Shown here: positions 33,107-44,000 of the stretch, piece after piece
How positions within the stretch are numbered: position 1 is the stretch's first letter
Layout of the letters: every line of letters starts with the position of its first letter
From: Blepharisma stoltei
Lineage: Eukaryota > Ciliophora > Heterotrichea > Heterotrichida > Blepharismidae
Assembly (NCBI GenBank): GCA_914767885.1
Contig: CAJZBQ010000044.1
Coordinates: forward strand, 1-64,000
Reading direction: 5' to 3'
DNA: 64,000 bases
The notes under the pieces: generated by a model
What the model was told of the DNA's origin: nothing
Seen by the model: the letters and a program-made list of their open reading frames with translations, nothing else
Databases searched by the model: none
Translations under genes and position numbers: made by a program

Positions 33107-33880
33107 ATGGGAGAACGTAAAGTGATCAACAAATATTACCCTCCAGACTTCGACCCGCTGAAGCTCAAAAAGCCCAAAATGCCACCTGACAAGCAAATAA
33201 AAACCCGTATGATGCTCCCTTTTACTTGCAAGTGCAATATATGTGGCACATACCTACACATCGGCACGAAATTCAATATGAGAAAAGAAACAGTGACTGA
33301 CGAGTCCTATTTAGGCATTGAAATCCTCAGATTTTTCTTCAAATGCACCAGATGCACAACTGAGATCACAATGAAGACAGACCCAAAGAGCCATGACTAT
33401 GTGTGTGAGTCCAATGCTTCTCGCCAGTATGACGAGCGAAGAGATCTAGAAGCTGCAGAGTCAGCGCTACAAGAAATGAAGGTCCAAGAAAACGAAGACC
33501 CGATGCGCTTTTTAGAAGCTAGGACTTATGAGTCACGGCGAGAAATGGACATTATGGACGCTTTGGGGGATATTTTGAGCATTAATAAGATTCAAGGCAA
33601 GGTGGACTATGAAAATGTGATCAGTGAGGTCAGAAGGAAGAGAAAAGAGGAGGAAGAAAAAAAGGCGATGGTTGAAAAGTACATGATGACTAGTGATGAA
33701 GTTAAATCACAGCTTGTCAAAAGAATTGACGAGGATGAAGCAGATCGAGAGATGTTTAGAAAACACAAAAAAATGGTTGATGAAGTGAAGGGTTTGCAGA
33801 AAGGAGATAAGGAGAAGAAAAATACAGTCTTTACGAGGTTGAAGCCTAAATTTATTGTAAAAAAACAAGTTTTAAGTTAA
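33107..33880 (+). CDS. YJU2: YJU2/CWC16-family splicing factor
   Basis: A 257-aa protein starting MGERKVINKYYPPDFDP, the hallmark N-terminus of YJU2 (CCDC94). It has the paired CxxC zinc-binding motifs CNIC and CTRC in the usual context (FNMRKETV, FFFKCTRCTTEITMKTDP) and a charged helical C-terminus. YJU2 joins the spliceosome around the first catalytic step and promotes branching. It is relevant because this genome has 15-nt introns. Single uninterrupted frame, TAA stop. Confidence 0.95.
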   Translation: MGERKVINKYYPPDFDPLKLKKPKMPPDKQIKTRMMLPFTCKCNICGTYLHIGTKFNMRKETVTDESYLGIEILRFFFKCTRCTTEITMKTDPKSHDYVCESNASRQYDERRDLEAAESALQEMKVQENEDPMRFLEARTYESRREMDIMDALGDILSINKIQGKVDYENVISEVRRKRKEEEEKKAMVEKYMMTSDEVKSQLVKRIDEDEADREMFRKHKKMVDEVKGLQKGDKEKKNTVFTRLKPKFIVKKQVLS

Positions 33881-34280
33881 AATAAGCGCATATTTAGCTA
33901 TGGCTGTTTTTCATATCATGTATGATCTCATAACGGTTTAAACTTAATTTAACTATAATTTTGATAATAGTTTCTATTTTATAAATAATTTATTTTTAGA
34001 TAAAGATGGAAAATGGCGAGAATACTACTATCATTCTCAGTGCTTTCTATATTCAAATTACACTTCTGAAATCATCCAATTAAAAAATTAAACAAATAAA
34101 GCTTTCAACCTTATCTTAGTGCCCTTAATTTAAGCTTAAATTATTTTTAAATTCATTTTATTCAAAGACTTTTTTTGAATTTTTAATTTCCGCTAAAAGA
34201 TTTTGAGAGCGTGAGGCATTAAGATTTGTTTTTATCATATTTATATTACATTATTATTCCCCTCAATGAATGTTAGTCTA
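33881..34280. other. AT-rich convergent intergenic region
   Basis: About 400 bases between the 3' ends of YJU2 (+) and the transporter (-). AT-rich with poly-A/T runs; I see no gene, hairpin or element. Confidence 0.6.
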
Positions 34281-35944
34281 CTAACTTGGGATGTGTCCCA
34301 CATTTGTGAACGCCAGTGCCACCAAAGACCCAGAAACAATTCCGTAAAGAAGCCCCATTGACATTAAAGATCCAGCTTTGGCTTTCATGTACCCTTCTAC
34401 TTGGGCTGGGCCCAAAATCATTGCACAAGTTGATGTAAACCCGTTTGTGTATGCAAAAATCGCCATGTTCACAAATTTGAACCACGCATAGCTGAAGAGC
34501 CAAGCAGGGGAAATACTTGGATCATCAGATGCTATCAAAATAAAGGTAATCCAAGTGACAAATCTTGCTAGGACAATGATTCACAACATCCTTATGGATA
34601 AAATATAGAACCTAGGGGTTGATCTGCCTAAGAAATCGAATATATTGAAAGTTGTGACCATGAGCGTCGAGAAGTATGAATAAGGCATTTCTCTACATAA
34701 AGGTTACGGGATACTCGTTGCCAGTGCTACGCCAGACAGCATTCCAAAAGTTATGACGTAGCAAAGCCACACTAAAAAGAGAGGCTGCCAGATTTTTGAT
34801 AGTAATAGCTTGTTGTCGATTTGTTTGATAGGAGCTACTGGGACTGTGCTGAGCAGTTTTGAGGTCTTGTCGTCAGCTGGCTGTTCATCTTCTACGTAGC
34901 GAAGTTCTTCGTCTTTTCGGTCACCTGCTATTTTGGCTCCTGTTTTAGCTAACGACTCAATCATAAGAGGATTTTTGATTAAGTGAATTTGAGCAAAAAT
35001 GCAGATGATCAAGACAGCAGCGGCAATGACAAAGTACACTAAAGTGCTTATAAAGTACCCAGTTCTGTCTTGAGGGAAAGATGCTAAGCAGATAAGCCTA
35101 AGTAGATCGACAAAGACACCTACAACACCGTTTCCAATCATCACGTAATTAGTGTACTCATCTGGCAAAGTCCCAGCCATTGCAAACGCTGTAGTCTGGC
35201 ATACCACATTGGACATGCCCATAACCAGAATGACAATGCACATGATTGGGAATCCAATTGAGCCGCCCAAAAAGTGTGAGAACAGCGGCGAAATAACCAG
35301 CATGGCTGCGATTATTGCATAGCTTATGGTTATGCGCTTACTCCCCCTCCATGAGCGAACAAAACCATTAGAAAAATCCCCATTTTTTGCCCAAAAACCC
35401 ACCTTCCATGAGCGAACCAAAATTTTTTTTAATAAACAAATTTTTTATGAAAAATAATTTTGATATATAAGTGATAATTATTATCATGAAATCTCGAGCT
35501 AATTCTGTTTAATTTTGAACAAATTGCTATTTAAAGCATAAATTTTGCAAGTTAAATTAATATTTGCTTTCCAATTTTTGCGAAGTGGGATTTTTTAAAT
35601 TTCAAAAAAAAAATTTTCTAAATTTTTTTAAAACAAAAAATTAAACCCCTCCGTGAGCGAACAAGATTTTTTGTTCACTCACGGGGGGAGGAGTTAGTAT
35701 AACTGAACTTATGTCCGTAAAGAACAATTAAAGGCTGAATGATGATTGAGGTCCCATTGTTAAGGATTGGGAAGATGAACGATGGATTATCACCTGAAAA
35801 CTCTGCATTGAAGAAGTCAAATGAGGCAAGGATGACATTTCATGCCATTAGGATGCCAATACCTTGCAAGAGAATTTCTATCTTGAAAAGACCGTCACCC
35901 ATTTCCTTTTTATTATTCCACACTAAAGAATGTCGCATTGCCAT
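34281..35944 (-). CDS. Equilibrative nucleoside transporter (SLC29 family)
   Basis: From ATG 35944 to the TAG at 34281, minus a 356-bp IES (35339-35694) and a 15-nt intron (34693-34707): 431 codons, 430 aa. It has the multiple hydrophobic segments of an ENT carrier (about ten), with MGDGLFKIEILLQGIGILMAWNV near the N-terminus (TGA as Trp) and a long acidic loop (VEDEQPADDK) between the sixth and seventh segments. Conserved FTSTCAMILGP and FDFLGRS-like stretches lie in the last third. It should move nucleosides across the plasma or an internal membrane by facilitated diffusion. Confidence 0.85.
34693..34707 (-). other. 15-nt intron in the nucleoside transporter
   Basis: On the minus strand GTAACCTTTATGTAG, 15 nt with GT..AG ends. 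It contains a TAA that would otherwise end the protein after ATSIP. Splicing yields TSIPEMPYSYFSTLMV and continues 146 residues to the true end. Confidence 0.88.
35339..35694. mobile_element. MITE-like IES in the nucleoside transporter, 356 bp
   Basis: TA at 35339-35340 and 35695-35696. Two left copies of CTCCATGAGCGAAC, AT-rich core, right-end hairpin. Removal joins LYGHKFSYT to KRITISYAII in frame. Confidence 0.92.
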
Positions 35945-36277
35945 TTTGTGCGGATAGTTTTCAATTTCGTATGAGGATACTGAGCATTCTGACTAGCTGC
36001 TTTTAAAGAGAAATTAAGTTTCTTCCTTAATAATTTACCCTAAGAATCAATTAAAAGCTAATCTTTGCAGAATTAAAGCAATATTTGATAGAAGACTACC
36101 AAGCGAAAGAATGAGTGATGGAGGCGCATCAATCTAGAGGTGACGTCACAAGGCAATTTTAAGGCAAAAGACTTAATGATATGGAGAAATTTGATCGCAG
36201 GATATGAGGATCCTTCAAATTTCATACTTTCCATAATATTTTTTATATTTATTTTATGACATTAAGTATATAGTCAA
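35945..36277. other. Divergent promoter region
   Basis: 333 bases between the divergent transporter and channel starts. No frame or repeat found; the promoters of both genes must lie here. Confidence 0.55.
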
Positions 36278-38073
36278 ATGAACATAATCTGAATCACATT
36301 ACTTGCATATGCCTACGGGACTTTTATAATCGGGGTAAGCAATGCTAACCCTTTTGCATCTTGTGGGAACACCTTTTTTGGCTATGAAGTCGATATAGTT
36401 AGGGAAGCCTTAACAATAAGTGGATGAACTTATGGGACTGACTATGTTTTTGCATGCAGTGATTCAGGCCAAAATGCTACAGTTGGCCGCCAATTAATAA
36501 GTTCCAGTGGAATGGGAGATGGCTACACTTATTCTCTCCCTACTTATAATGGCCAATTGAGTATTTTGATATACCAAGATCGCCATTTCAACACTCTTTC
36601 AACGTTAACTGTATTTTCGACATGGCTGTGACTATCTTTTGTCTTAACTGCAGGAGTGGTAGGCTTGCTAATCTGGTTTATGGAAAGCACAGAGAAATCC
36701 AATGTAATTTTGATCACCAAAGAATTTTTAAATAGCCAATGGATCACTTTTCAAGGTCTTTTCTTTTCAACGACGAGGAGGCTTAGTGCTCGCTCAAACT
36801 GGGTCTTGATGTGGACGTTCTGGGGCCTAGTTTATGCTTTTACAGCGTTATTTATAGCTACTTGTGTTTATCAAGCTATTCTTGTATACAGGCCGATAAC
36901 ATATCCTGACTTCCTTTTTAATTTAAAAGAAAAAAAATTTCTATATTTAATGAAAGGTTAATTATTTTTTGATTATGAATAATTTTGATATTTATAAGAA
37001 TTAATTTATAAAAAATTAATTATTCAGTATTTCAATTTTGCCTACACTCATCTGATTATTAGATCAAAGAAATTATTATTTGTACTATTGAAAAAATGTA
37101 TAAATACCCAAAAATGCATTTTATCAATATTTTTTGTTCCAATCTGAATGGAGGAGTGAGAAGCTGAACGGTAAGAGATATTTGACATCAACAACCTATT
37201 TAAGCTTTACAAGTCATTACTCTGGGTATCATACTGAGCAAGAGATATCGCTAGATGACTATGATCAGCAAATAAAATTGCTAAAAAATAAAGAAATTGA
37301 CGCAATTATATTTGAGAGGGAAGTGCTTAATCCCCATTAATTCAGAAAATTGGAAAAGAAAAAAAAATTTTTTATTGTAAAATTAATAACAATATGTAAA
37401 TAGTTTTGATGACGATAAATTACGTCAAAAGGGGGGAATCAAGAATAGAAATGCAATTTAACCAATACCTCAATGAATTTATAAATTAATTCTCTATGAA
37501 AATTGTAAATTTGAGCAGATTTTTAATTCCAACCTAAGGGAAGTTAAAAAAATAGCAGCCACAAACTGTGATTACCAAGTAGTAGGTGATCCATTCATAT
37601 CTATTCTCTATGCCGTAAAAATTGAGCCTGGGACCGATTCTTCATTAAAAGCAGCACTTGATAATGGGATTACTTTGCTAATGGAAACCGCCAACCTGCA
37701 GACAATCAAGGAAACCTATACATCAGTGAGCGATCCCTGTGCAATTTCTAATGACCCGAACGCCATAAGCCTCTATTCTTTTGGCGAGCTTTGGATTACA
37801 ATTGGGGTTTCAGTCGTTTTTGTGTTCCTGCTGAGAAGTTTTTTAAAGAAAAACGAGCTGTCAAGAGAGAGGAGAAAGCACATTGAAGAGGTCAAAACTT
37901 TGATGTCGAGGCCTGAGACTAAAATTTTAAGAGTCACTGAAAAACAAGTCAGAGAAAGCGAAATCGAAATGACTAAGCTATTGCACGATATTGAAAAAAG
38001 CTTGAAACGGCAGAACTCCTTACAGTCTCAAATGACTAATATGCTGAGGCATAGGGAAATTCTACTTAAATAA
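36278..38073 (+). CDS. Ionotropic glutamate receptor-like ligand-gated channel
   Basis: Starts at ATG 36278 (MNIIWITLLAYAYG, possible signal peptide). The first lobe of a periplasmic-binding-like domain contains GYEVDIVREAL. Then come a membrane helix (WLSFVLTAGVVGLLIWFM), a pore-loop-like SQWITFQGLFFSTTRRLSAR and a helix (WGLVYAFTALFIATCVY). The second lobe has IDAIIFERE and YQVVGDPFISILYAV. A last membrane helix (LWITIGVSVVFVFLLRSF) and a coiled cytoplasmic tail follow. The order matches iGluR-type channels. The frame is broken by IES-type gaps around 36950-37135 and 37335-37500 whose exact edges I could not fix. TGA is Trp at several points. Confidence 0.7.
36950..37135. mobile_element. 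Probable IES in the channel gene (edges approximate)
   Basis: Frame-closed AT-rich stretch between NLKEKK and FQSEWRSEKLNGKRY, where the receptor second lobe must continue. Several TA pairs could serve; I could not choose between them. Confidence 0.55.
37335..37500. mobile_element. Probable IES(s) in the channel gene (edges approximate)
   Basis: Stops in all useful frames between FEREVL and YENCKFEQIFNSNL. The left edge reads TTAATCCCC and a GGGGGGAATCA run lies at about 37431-37441, hinting at inverted ends. Confidence 0.5.
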
Positions 38074-38116
38074 AATCTGTATGTTCGAGGGTAATATTTA
38101 AATTTTTAATAGTAAA

Positions 38117-41056
38117 ATGGATATCCACCTACTTGATGAATTTTCCCAGTTCTGTGTAGAAGTCACTGTAAGATTTTCTTCATTAGCAAGCATTGTGCAG
38201 GCACTTTTAATAAATAGCCTAAACGCACTTGCTGACTATGTAGAAGTTTGAAGAGATGGAACAAATATTGAAATCAGAGACAATGGATACGGGATTTCAC
38301 CAAGCGTGCTTAAAAAAATGAGGGACGAGATGGGCAGCTCAACCCTTAGCAAGCTTAAAAGAATTTCAGATCTAAAAATCATTACCTTTACCCGAGAGTT
38401 TGGGTGCTGAAAAGCAATTTATAGCGAAAATACCGTTGCAAAAGCACATTCAATGAAGAAGCCTGGAACGATTATTAGACTTGAAAACATCTTCAGAGGA
38501 ATCCCAGCCAGGGCAAGCCAGTTCATTAATGAGTCTGTGCTGGCTTCTGTGCAAGCTATTGAGCCTTTATTGTATCTTACACAAAGCTTGACTTTGAAAT
38601 TATTTTGCAATCAAAATTTATATTGTGAATATAGAAAGGTAGAGAGTTTAAAAGAAAGATTGAGAAATGTCACAAAAATTTCTAAATTCCAGCATGTGAA
38701 ATATGTTGGGAAGGCAATTGATATTGAAGGTTATATTACAAATTTGGAATATTGTGTGTTCCATGGTAATTATCAATACTTGTATAATGAATTCCAGCCT
38801 GTATACAGCCAAGAGATTTCTGATAGGATCAATGAGCTTTATAATAAATGCATTGTGGCGAGATTTCCTGAGAACTCAAAAGAGTTTATAATGAAGCAAA
38901 ATCCTGCGTATCCGGTTTATGTGCTCTTTATGGCACTTCCTGAAGGAAGCTATTGGATTAATTATCAGCCTTATCGAACAGTTGAGCTTGCCAATTCTTT
39001 TGAAGTTCTAGCTTCTTTCCCATTATATAGCGAAACCTGATGTTTTTTTAAATAAAAAAATAAAGTAATAAGTTCTGAAAATAAAAAGCAATATTTAAAT
39101 GAGGAGAGTAAGAGAAATTACAAATATGCTAAAGGAGCAAATATTCAAAGATGATATTAAATACAGTTTGCTAAATATTTAAGCTCTTTACTTCTATAAG
39201 CAGCATTCTGCACAGCTTCGTTAGGTGGCCCAAGCGATTTGGTGAGCTTACTTCTCGCCGAGTTCCACCTTTTCTTCACTCTTATACGCCAATCACCTGT
39301 ATCAAAACTCCAGTAAATCGTTCTATTTAATAACCCTTTGCTATGTCTTCGCCTAATTTACCTTATTTTTTCAGGTCATCCCTCCAAATTCTCTCAGCAA
39401 CTTCCGCAATTGGGGGAAAACCGCAATAGCAGCTTGAACAAGTCAGTCGCCCTGCTCGTCTCAGGGCTGCTGGCTGGGAGCCGCTAGCAAAAAGGAGCTC
39501 CAAGTAACTGCCCATTGGATCACAAACAAAACTGCTAATTCGTGCGCGAGTCCCTCATCTTGGGATCCCAGATATTTGCTGGGCCCACTTGAGGCTCCAA
39601 AATTCATGCCTGAATATACACGCATTACCATCACTGAGAGGGTCATCATTGCCATTTTATATATATAGGTATTTAAAGATACTATTACATCTAAAGTTTG
39701 TGAAAAATATCTCGAAAAAACTGTCAAAAAGAGAAAAAGGGCTGAATTTATAGCTCCCCAATGCTTTTCCTTCAATGGGAAAATCGATGATTTGTCTTTG
39801 CTAACTCCCCCCCCCCCCCCTCCGTGAGCGAACAAAAAAATTTTGTTCACTCACGGAGGGGGGTTAATTTTTTTTTTTTAAAAAAAAATTTATATATAAA
39901 TTTTATAAAAAATATTTTTTTCGAAATTTAAAAAAATCCTAATTTGCAAAAATTGGGAAGCAAATATTAATTTAATTTGCAAAATTTATGTTTTAAAAAC
40001 GCAATTTGTTTAAAATTAAACAGAATTAGCTCTAGATTTCATTATACTAATTATCACTTATATATCAAAATTTTTTTCCATTAAAATTTTTTTCTATTAA
40101 AAAAATTTTTTGTTCGCTCACGGAGGGTGGGTTTTTGGTCAAAAAATGGTGATTTTTCTAATGGTTTTGTTCGCTCACGGAGGGGGGGGGGAGTAAGGCT
40201 TCTTGATGAAAACAAAGAAAATTTATCTCCAGAAGATTTTACCTCTCAAAAACTTCCTAATGAAAATGTCTTAATAGAAGCTGAAGAAAGTTTCAAAACA
40301 ATGAAAAAGCCTATCAAGCCCACTATATCAGACTTCACAGACGAGATCCTCAACACAGTGCGAGTTTCTCTTACCCCGCTTCTTCCAAAAAGTTTAAAGC
40401 AGTTCCACCCCCCAAAAGAAATTTCAATCAAAAAGTCTCAAAAGCTTCTATACTCAGACTCCTCTTTTTCAATAAAAAATCTCAAATTTTCAACCATCAT
40501 CTCACAGGTCGATAAAAAGTTCATACTCTGCCTTCTTGACATAAACTCAAGACAAATCATAGCAGCTCTTGACCAACATGCATCTCATGAGCGTATAAAA
40601 TTAGAAGAAATCGAGAGAAAGCTGCCTCAACATTTAGAATCTGAAGAATGCATGATTCCTCTACAAGTTTCAAACTATGAGAAATCAGTATTGCTTCAAC
40701 AAAGCAAAAGACTGGAAAAATGGAAATTCAAAATAACGGCAATTGGGGATGCGCTAGCTTTAACACAGGTCCCAAAGCTTTTTGGAAAGGTTTTAGGCCA
40801 GCCAGAGCTGCTACTAAGTGCTCATACCCAATCGTTAATCCCTAATCCAATTTTGACTATCATGAAATCCAAAGCATGCAGAAGCTCAATAAAATTCGGA
40901 GACGAAATAACTGTAGAAGAATGCGAAAAAATCTGCAAAGACTTAGAAAACTGTGCCTTGCCTACACAGTGCGCACACGGCAGACCTACAGTTTACCCTT
41001 TAATGGAGCTTCCTCCTTATATCTCTGAGCTCCCACCTATAAACTTTAGTTTGTAA
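38117..41056 (+). CDS. MLH3: MutL-family mismatch repair protein (MLH3-like)
   Basis: The N-terminal part resembles the MutL ATPase (INSLNALADYVEVW, RDNGYGISPSVL, then an LENIFRGIPAR loop). The C-terminus has the nuclease metal-binding motif DQHASHERIKLEE, then ACRSSIKFGD and QCAHGRPTVYPL, as in PMS2/MLH3. MLH3 types act with MLH1 in meiotic crossover resolution and mismatch repair. The usual catalytic Glu of ATPase motif I, four residues before NS, is Ala here, and the GFRGEAL motif is not recognisable. The gene is cut by a 392-bp MITE-like IES (39802-40193), a 498-bp insertion (39172-39669), and at least one more short break near 39050-39105. Only 21 bases separate its TAA from the next gene. 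Confidence 0.72.
39172..39669. mobile_element. Insertion in the MutL gene, 498 bp
   Basis: Less AT-rich than its flanks and without MutL similarity. TA at 39172-39173 and 39670-39671; TA-to-TA removal keeps YSLL-FKDTITSKVCEK in frame. On the minus strand it begins TATATATAAAATGGCAATG, resembling the SINE-like 5' ends, so it may be an inverted relative. TATTTAA occurs at both edges as a possible short target duplication. Confidence 0.55.
39802..40193. mobile_element. MITE-like IES in the MutL gene, 392 bp
   Basis: TA at 39802-39803 and 40194-40195. Left-end hairpin of the CTCCGTGAGCGAAC motif, AT-rich core and two direct right-end copies: the mirror orientation of 14850-15241. Removal joins FNGKIDDLSLL to RLLDENKENLSP in frame. 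Confidence 0.93.
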
Positions 41057-41077
41057 TAATAACGCATACTTTTAAAA

Positions 41078-44000
41078 ATGCATTCTCATCAGAAAAAAGC
41101 GCTTCTCAGCTGCTCTGGGAATCATGCAGCTGCTATTGGGATTTATGGACACCTTTATGTATGAGGCAAAAACACAACTAGCGTCGAAGAAGCCACTCTA
41201 TCCCTTACACGTGAATCTGCACCAGCCAAGGTCCAAGAACGTTTTACCTCCCAGCTCGGCTTCAGTGACCGTGAAATAACCTACATAGAATCACCTATCC
41301 CGCTTAAGCTAAAACATGACGTTTACCACATTCTTGCTGACCAAGTCGCCTGTGGGCCCAATTTTACTTGCATTATTGGAAAAGAAAAAGTACCTTTTGA
41401 CATTTTCAAGACTGAAGAGGAGGAAGAAGAAGGAAAAGATGAATCCCAAGAAGAAACTGAAGACAAAACAGAAGACCCTTTTGACTATGAAATAGCAGAC
41501 GATGACTACAAGCCTACAAAGGCAGCTCTTGACAATTTGAGATCTCCTGAAACAAGCGGATCTCTAGAAGAAATCATAATGGTTGGAAAACATCTGAGGT
41601 CTGAAATCACCGGATATTTGAGTGAACACAAGCTTGAAATAATGACGCTTTTTAAGTCGAGCAGGCTAAAAGAAGTAAGCTTTATTAATATCTTGAAAAA
41701 TCAGATCAAGACTGTAATCCATGAAAATAAACTGACCACGTATATTAAGGCTAAAAATATGAGGGTCCCTGGCTCAAAGGTATACTTAAAGCCTATTTAT
41801 GAGCTAGTTAGAAAGTGCAAGGAAAGTCAAGGGACTTTGTTTATATTTGGTAATGACGCTGCACCTATGAAGGGAGAACAATATCAAACCCAAAGAATAA
41901 TAGAACCAACCATGACCTATCATTTGGTGCAGCTGCCTATAGGAGTGATTTGTACGAAGGTCAGCTGTGGTGAAAATTTTGTGCTTGTGCTTTCTAATGT
42001 CGGAGATGTTTACAGCTGAGGAAAAGTCAAAATTCCGGCGCTTGGCATTAAAAAGCCTACCAACTTTACTTCAATCACTCCTATGGGGGAGCCGCTGAAG
42101 GATATAACTGATATAGCGTGTGGGAAATCTCATTGTTTAGCTTTAAGACATGGAGGTATTGTGTATAGCTGGGGCGATGGAGAGTTTGGAAAGCTAGGCC
42201 AAGGCAATAATGATAGTTTTAGGAAAGCTGAGCCAATCAATCTTGATAATGATAACGGCCTTTTTATCAGAGCTGGAGACAGAAGCTCTTTATGTGTAGT
42301 TGATTCTGACGTTTTTTATGCATGGGGAGACTCATCTCAAGGCCAGTTTGGTAAAGAAGGGATCTTTGATAAGCCTGACAAGATCAGAACTCTTTTTCCG
42401 ATTCATGATGCAGCCATAGGCGATAAGTGTATAGTATTTGTGAGCCAGTATGGAGAGTTGCATGTCTATGGTCCGCGCTCCATTGCTAGTGAAGGGGAAA
42501 CTAATATTTCTGAGAAGCACAGACATCTCAGCGAGGTGAGGTTTGAAATGATAACTGCAAAAGATGACGTCTTCTTTGCGCTCACTACAAATGGCTCAAT
42601 TTATTCTTGGTCTTACAAAATGGACATTGACGGTAAGTTCATTGCACCTCCAAACATAGGCAGGCCAGTCTCAAAAAAATACCCAGCAGAAATTCCTTAC
42701 GAAATTTTATCAGCTTCTCAACAATTTGTATCACATGAAGCTAAAGAAACCAAAGAAACTGAAGAAGTTGATGTGATTCAAAAATCGACTAGGATAGTTA
42801 GAACAGGCTGTTTAGAAGAAAATACTGTGCTTTTGAGTGACGCTGGGGAAGTTTTTATAACTGGGAGTGGGAAATATGGCCAGCTTGGGATGACTTTAGA
42901 AAGCACCCTTGAAGAAGATGAAGAAACTAAAGGGTATGAAGAAACTGAGCCAGAGCTTAAACAATTTAGTCTTATCCCAAAGCTTTCTAATAGACTGCGC
43001 TCAAAAATAGTTTCCATTGTGTGTGGATATCATCATGTTATAGCAATCAAAAGTGATGGAGTTTTCTTAGCATGAGGACTTAATGCTCAGGGGCAACTTG
43101 GACTAGGAAATTTTGCACAGAAGCATAAAATACCGATGCCTATTGAAGCTTTAAAAGGAAAAAGAGGAGTTTCAGCTGCCGCTGGAGAGTCACATACTCT
43201 TGTAATTGTAGAAGAAAACGGTGAAAAAGCAGTTTATGCCTTTGGGAGTGCAGAAAGTGGTAAACTTGGCCTGGGGAATATAAAAAGCACCACACTTATA
43301 GCGACTCCTAGAGAAATTCCTAGCTTAAAAAACGCAAAGCATGTGTCTTGTGGAGAAATTCACTCTCTAGCGATAGGGTATGATGGAAATATCTATACGT
43401 GGGGAGATGGGTATAAAGGCCAACTAGGCCATGGGAACAGAGAGTCTTATCTAGAGCCTAAAGTCTTTTCAGGGACAATGGAATGAAATGCTGCTGAGTG
43501 CGGAGCATATCATTCAGCAGCAATAGATAGACTAGGCAAGGTATGGCACTGAGGAGAAAGCAATTTTACAGATGAAGAAAGTGGACTGATCTACGCTCCT
43601 ATAAGGTTAAAAGGGCTTGAACAAGTCCCTTTTTCTGCTTTGGCATGTGGCTATGGATATACAATGGCAGTCACAGAAGCCAGAAGTACCGTTTATGCAT
43701 GGGGAAAGCAGGTTCATATGAGACTTTTCACCTTGAAAAACGATATCCCTGAAGGAGAAAACACTGCCAATCCTATCCCGAATACTATCCCAAACAGAGA
43801 AAAAGTCGAGTCAATATCAGCTGGAAAATTCCATGGGATCATCGCCACCAATGATGGCAGTGTCTATGTCTGGGGATATGCTTACAATGGCCGACTAGGC
43901 GACCCTGAGGCAACTTTGACCAATAAATGCAAACCTTATGATGGAAAGCCGCTTGATCTAAGCTATATCTTGACAAAGGTCGATGAAGACCAAGACGCCA

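Noticed and set aside
39461-39850. 129-codon minus-strand frame in the MutL region
   Set aside because: It runs from an IES end through a non-coding insertion and overlaps MutL coding sequence on the other strand.
40127-40200. Apparent peptides like FSNGFVRSRRGG at the start of several frames
   Set aside because: They are translations of the conserved ends of the MITE-like IESs (also near 14900, 22280, 35400, 54270 and 59500) and not protein domains.
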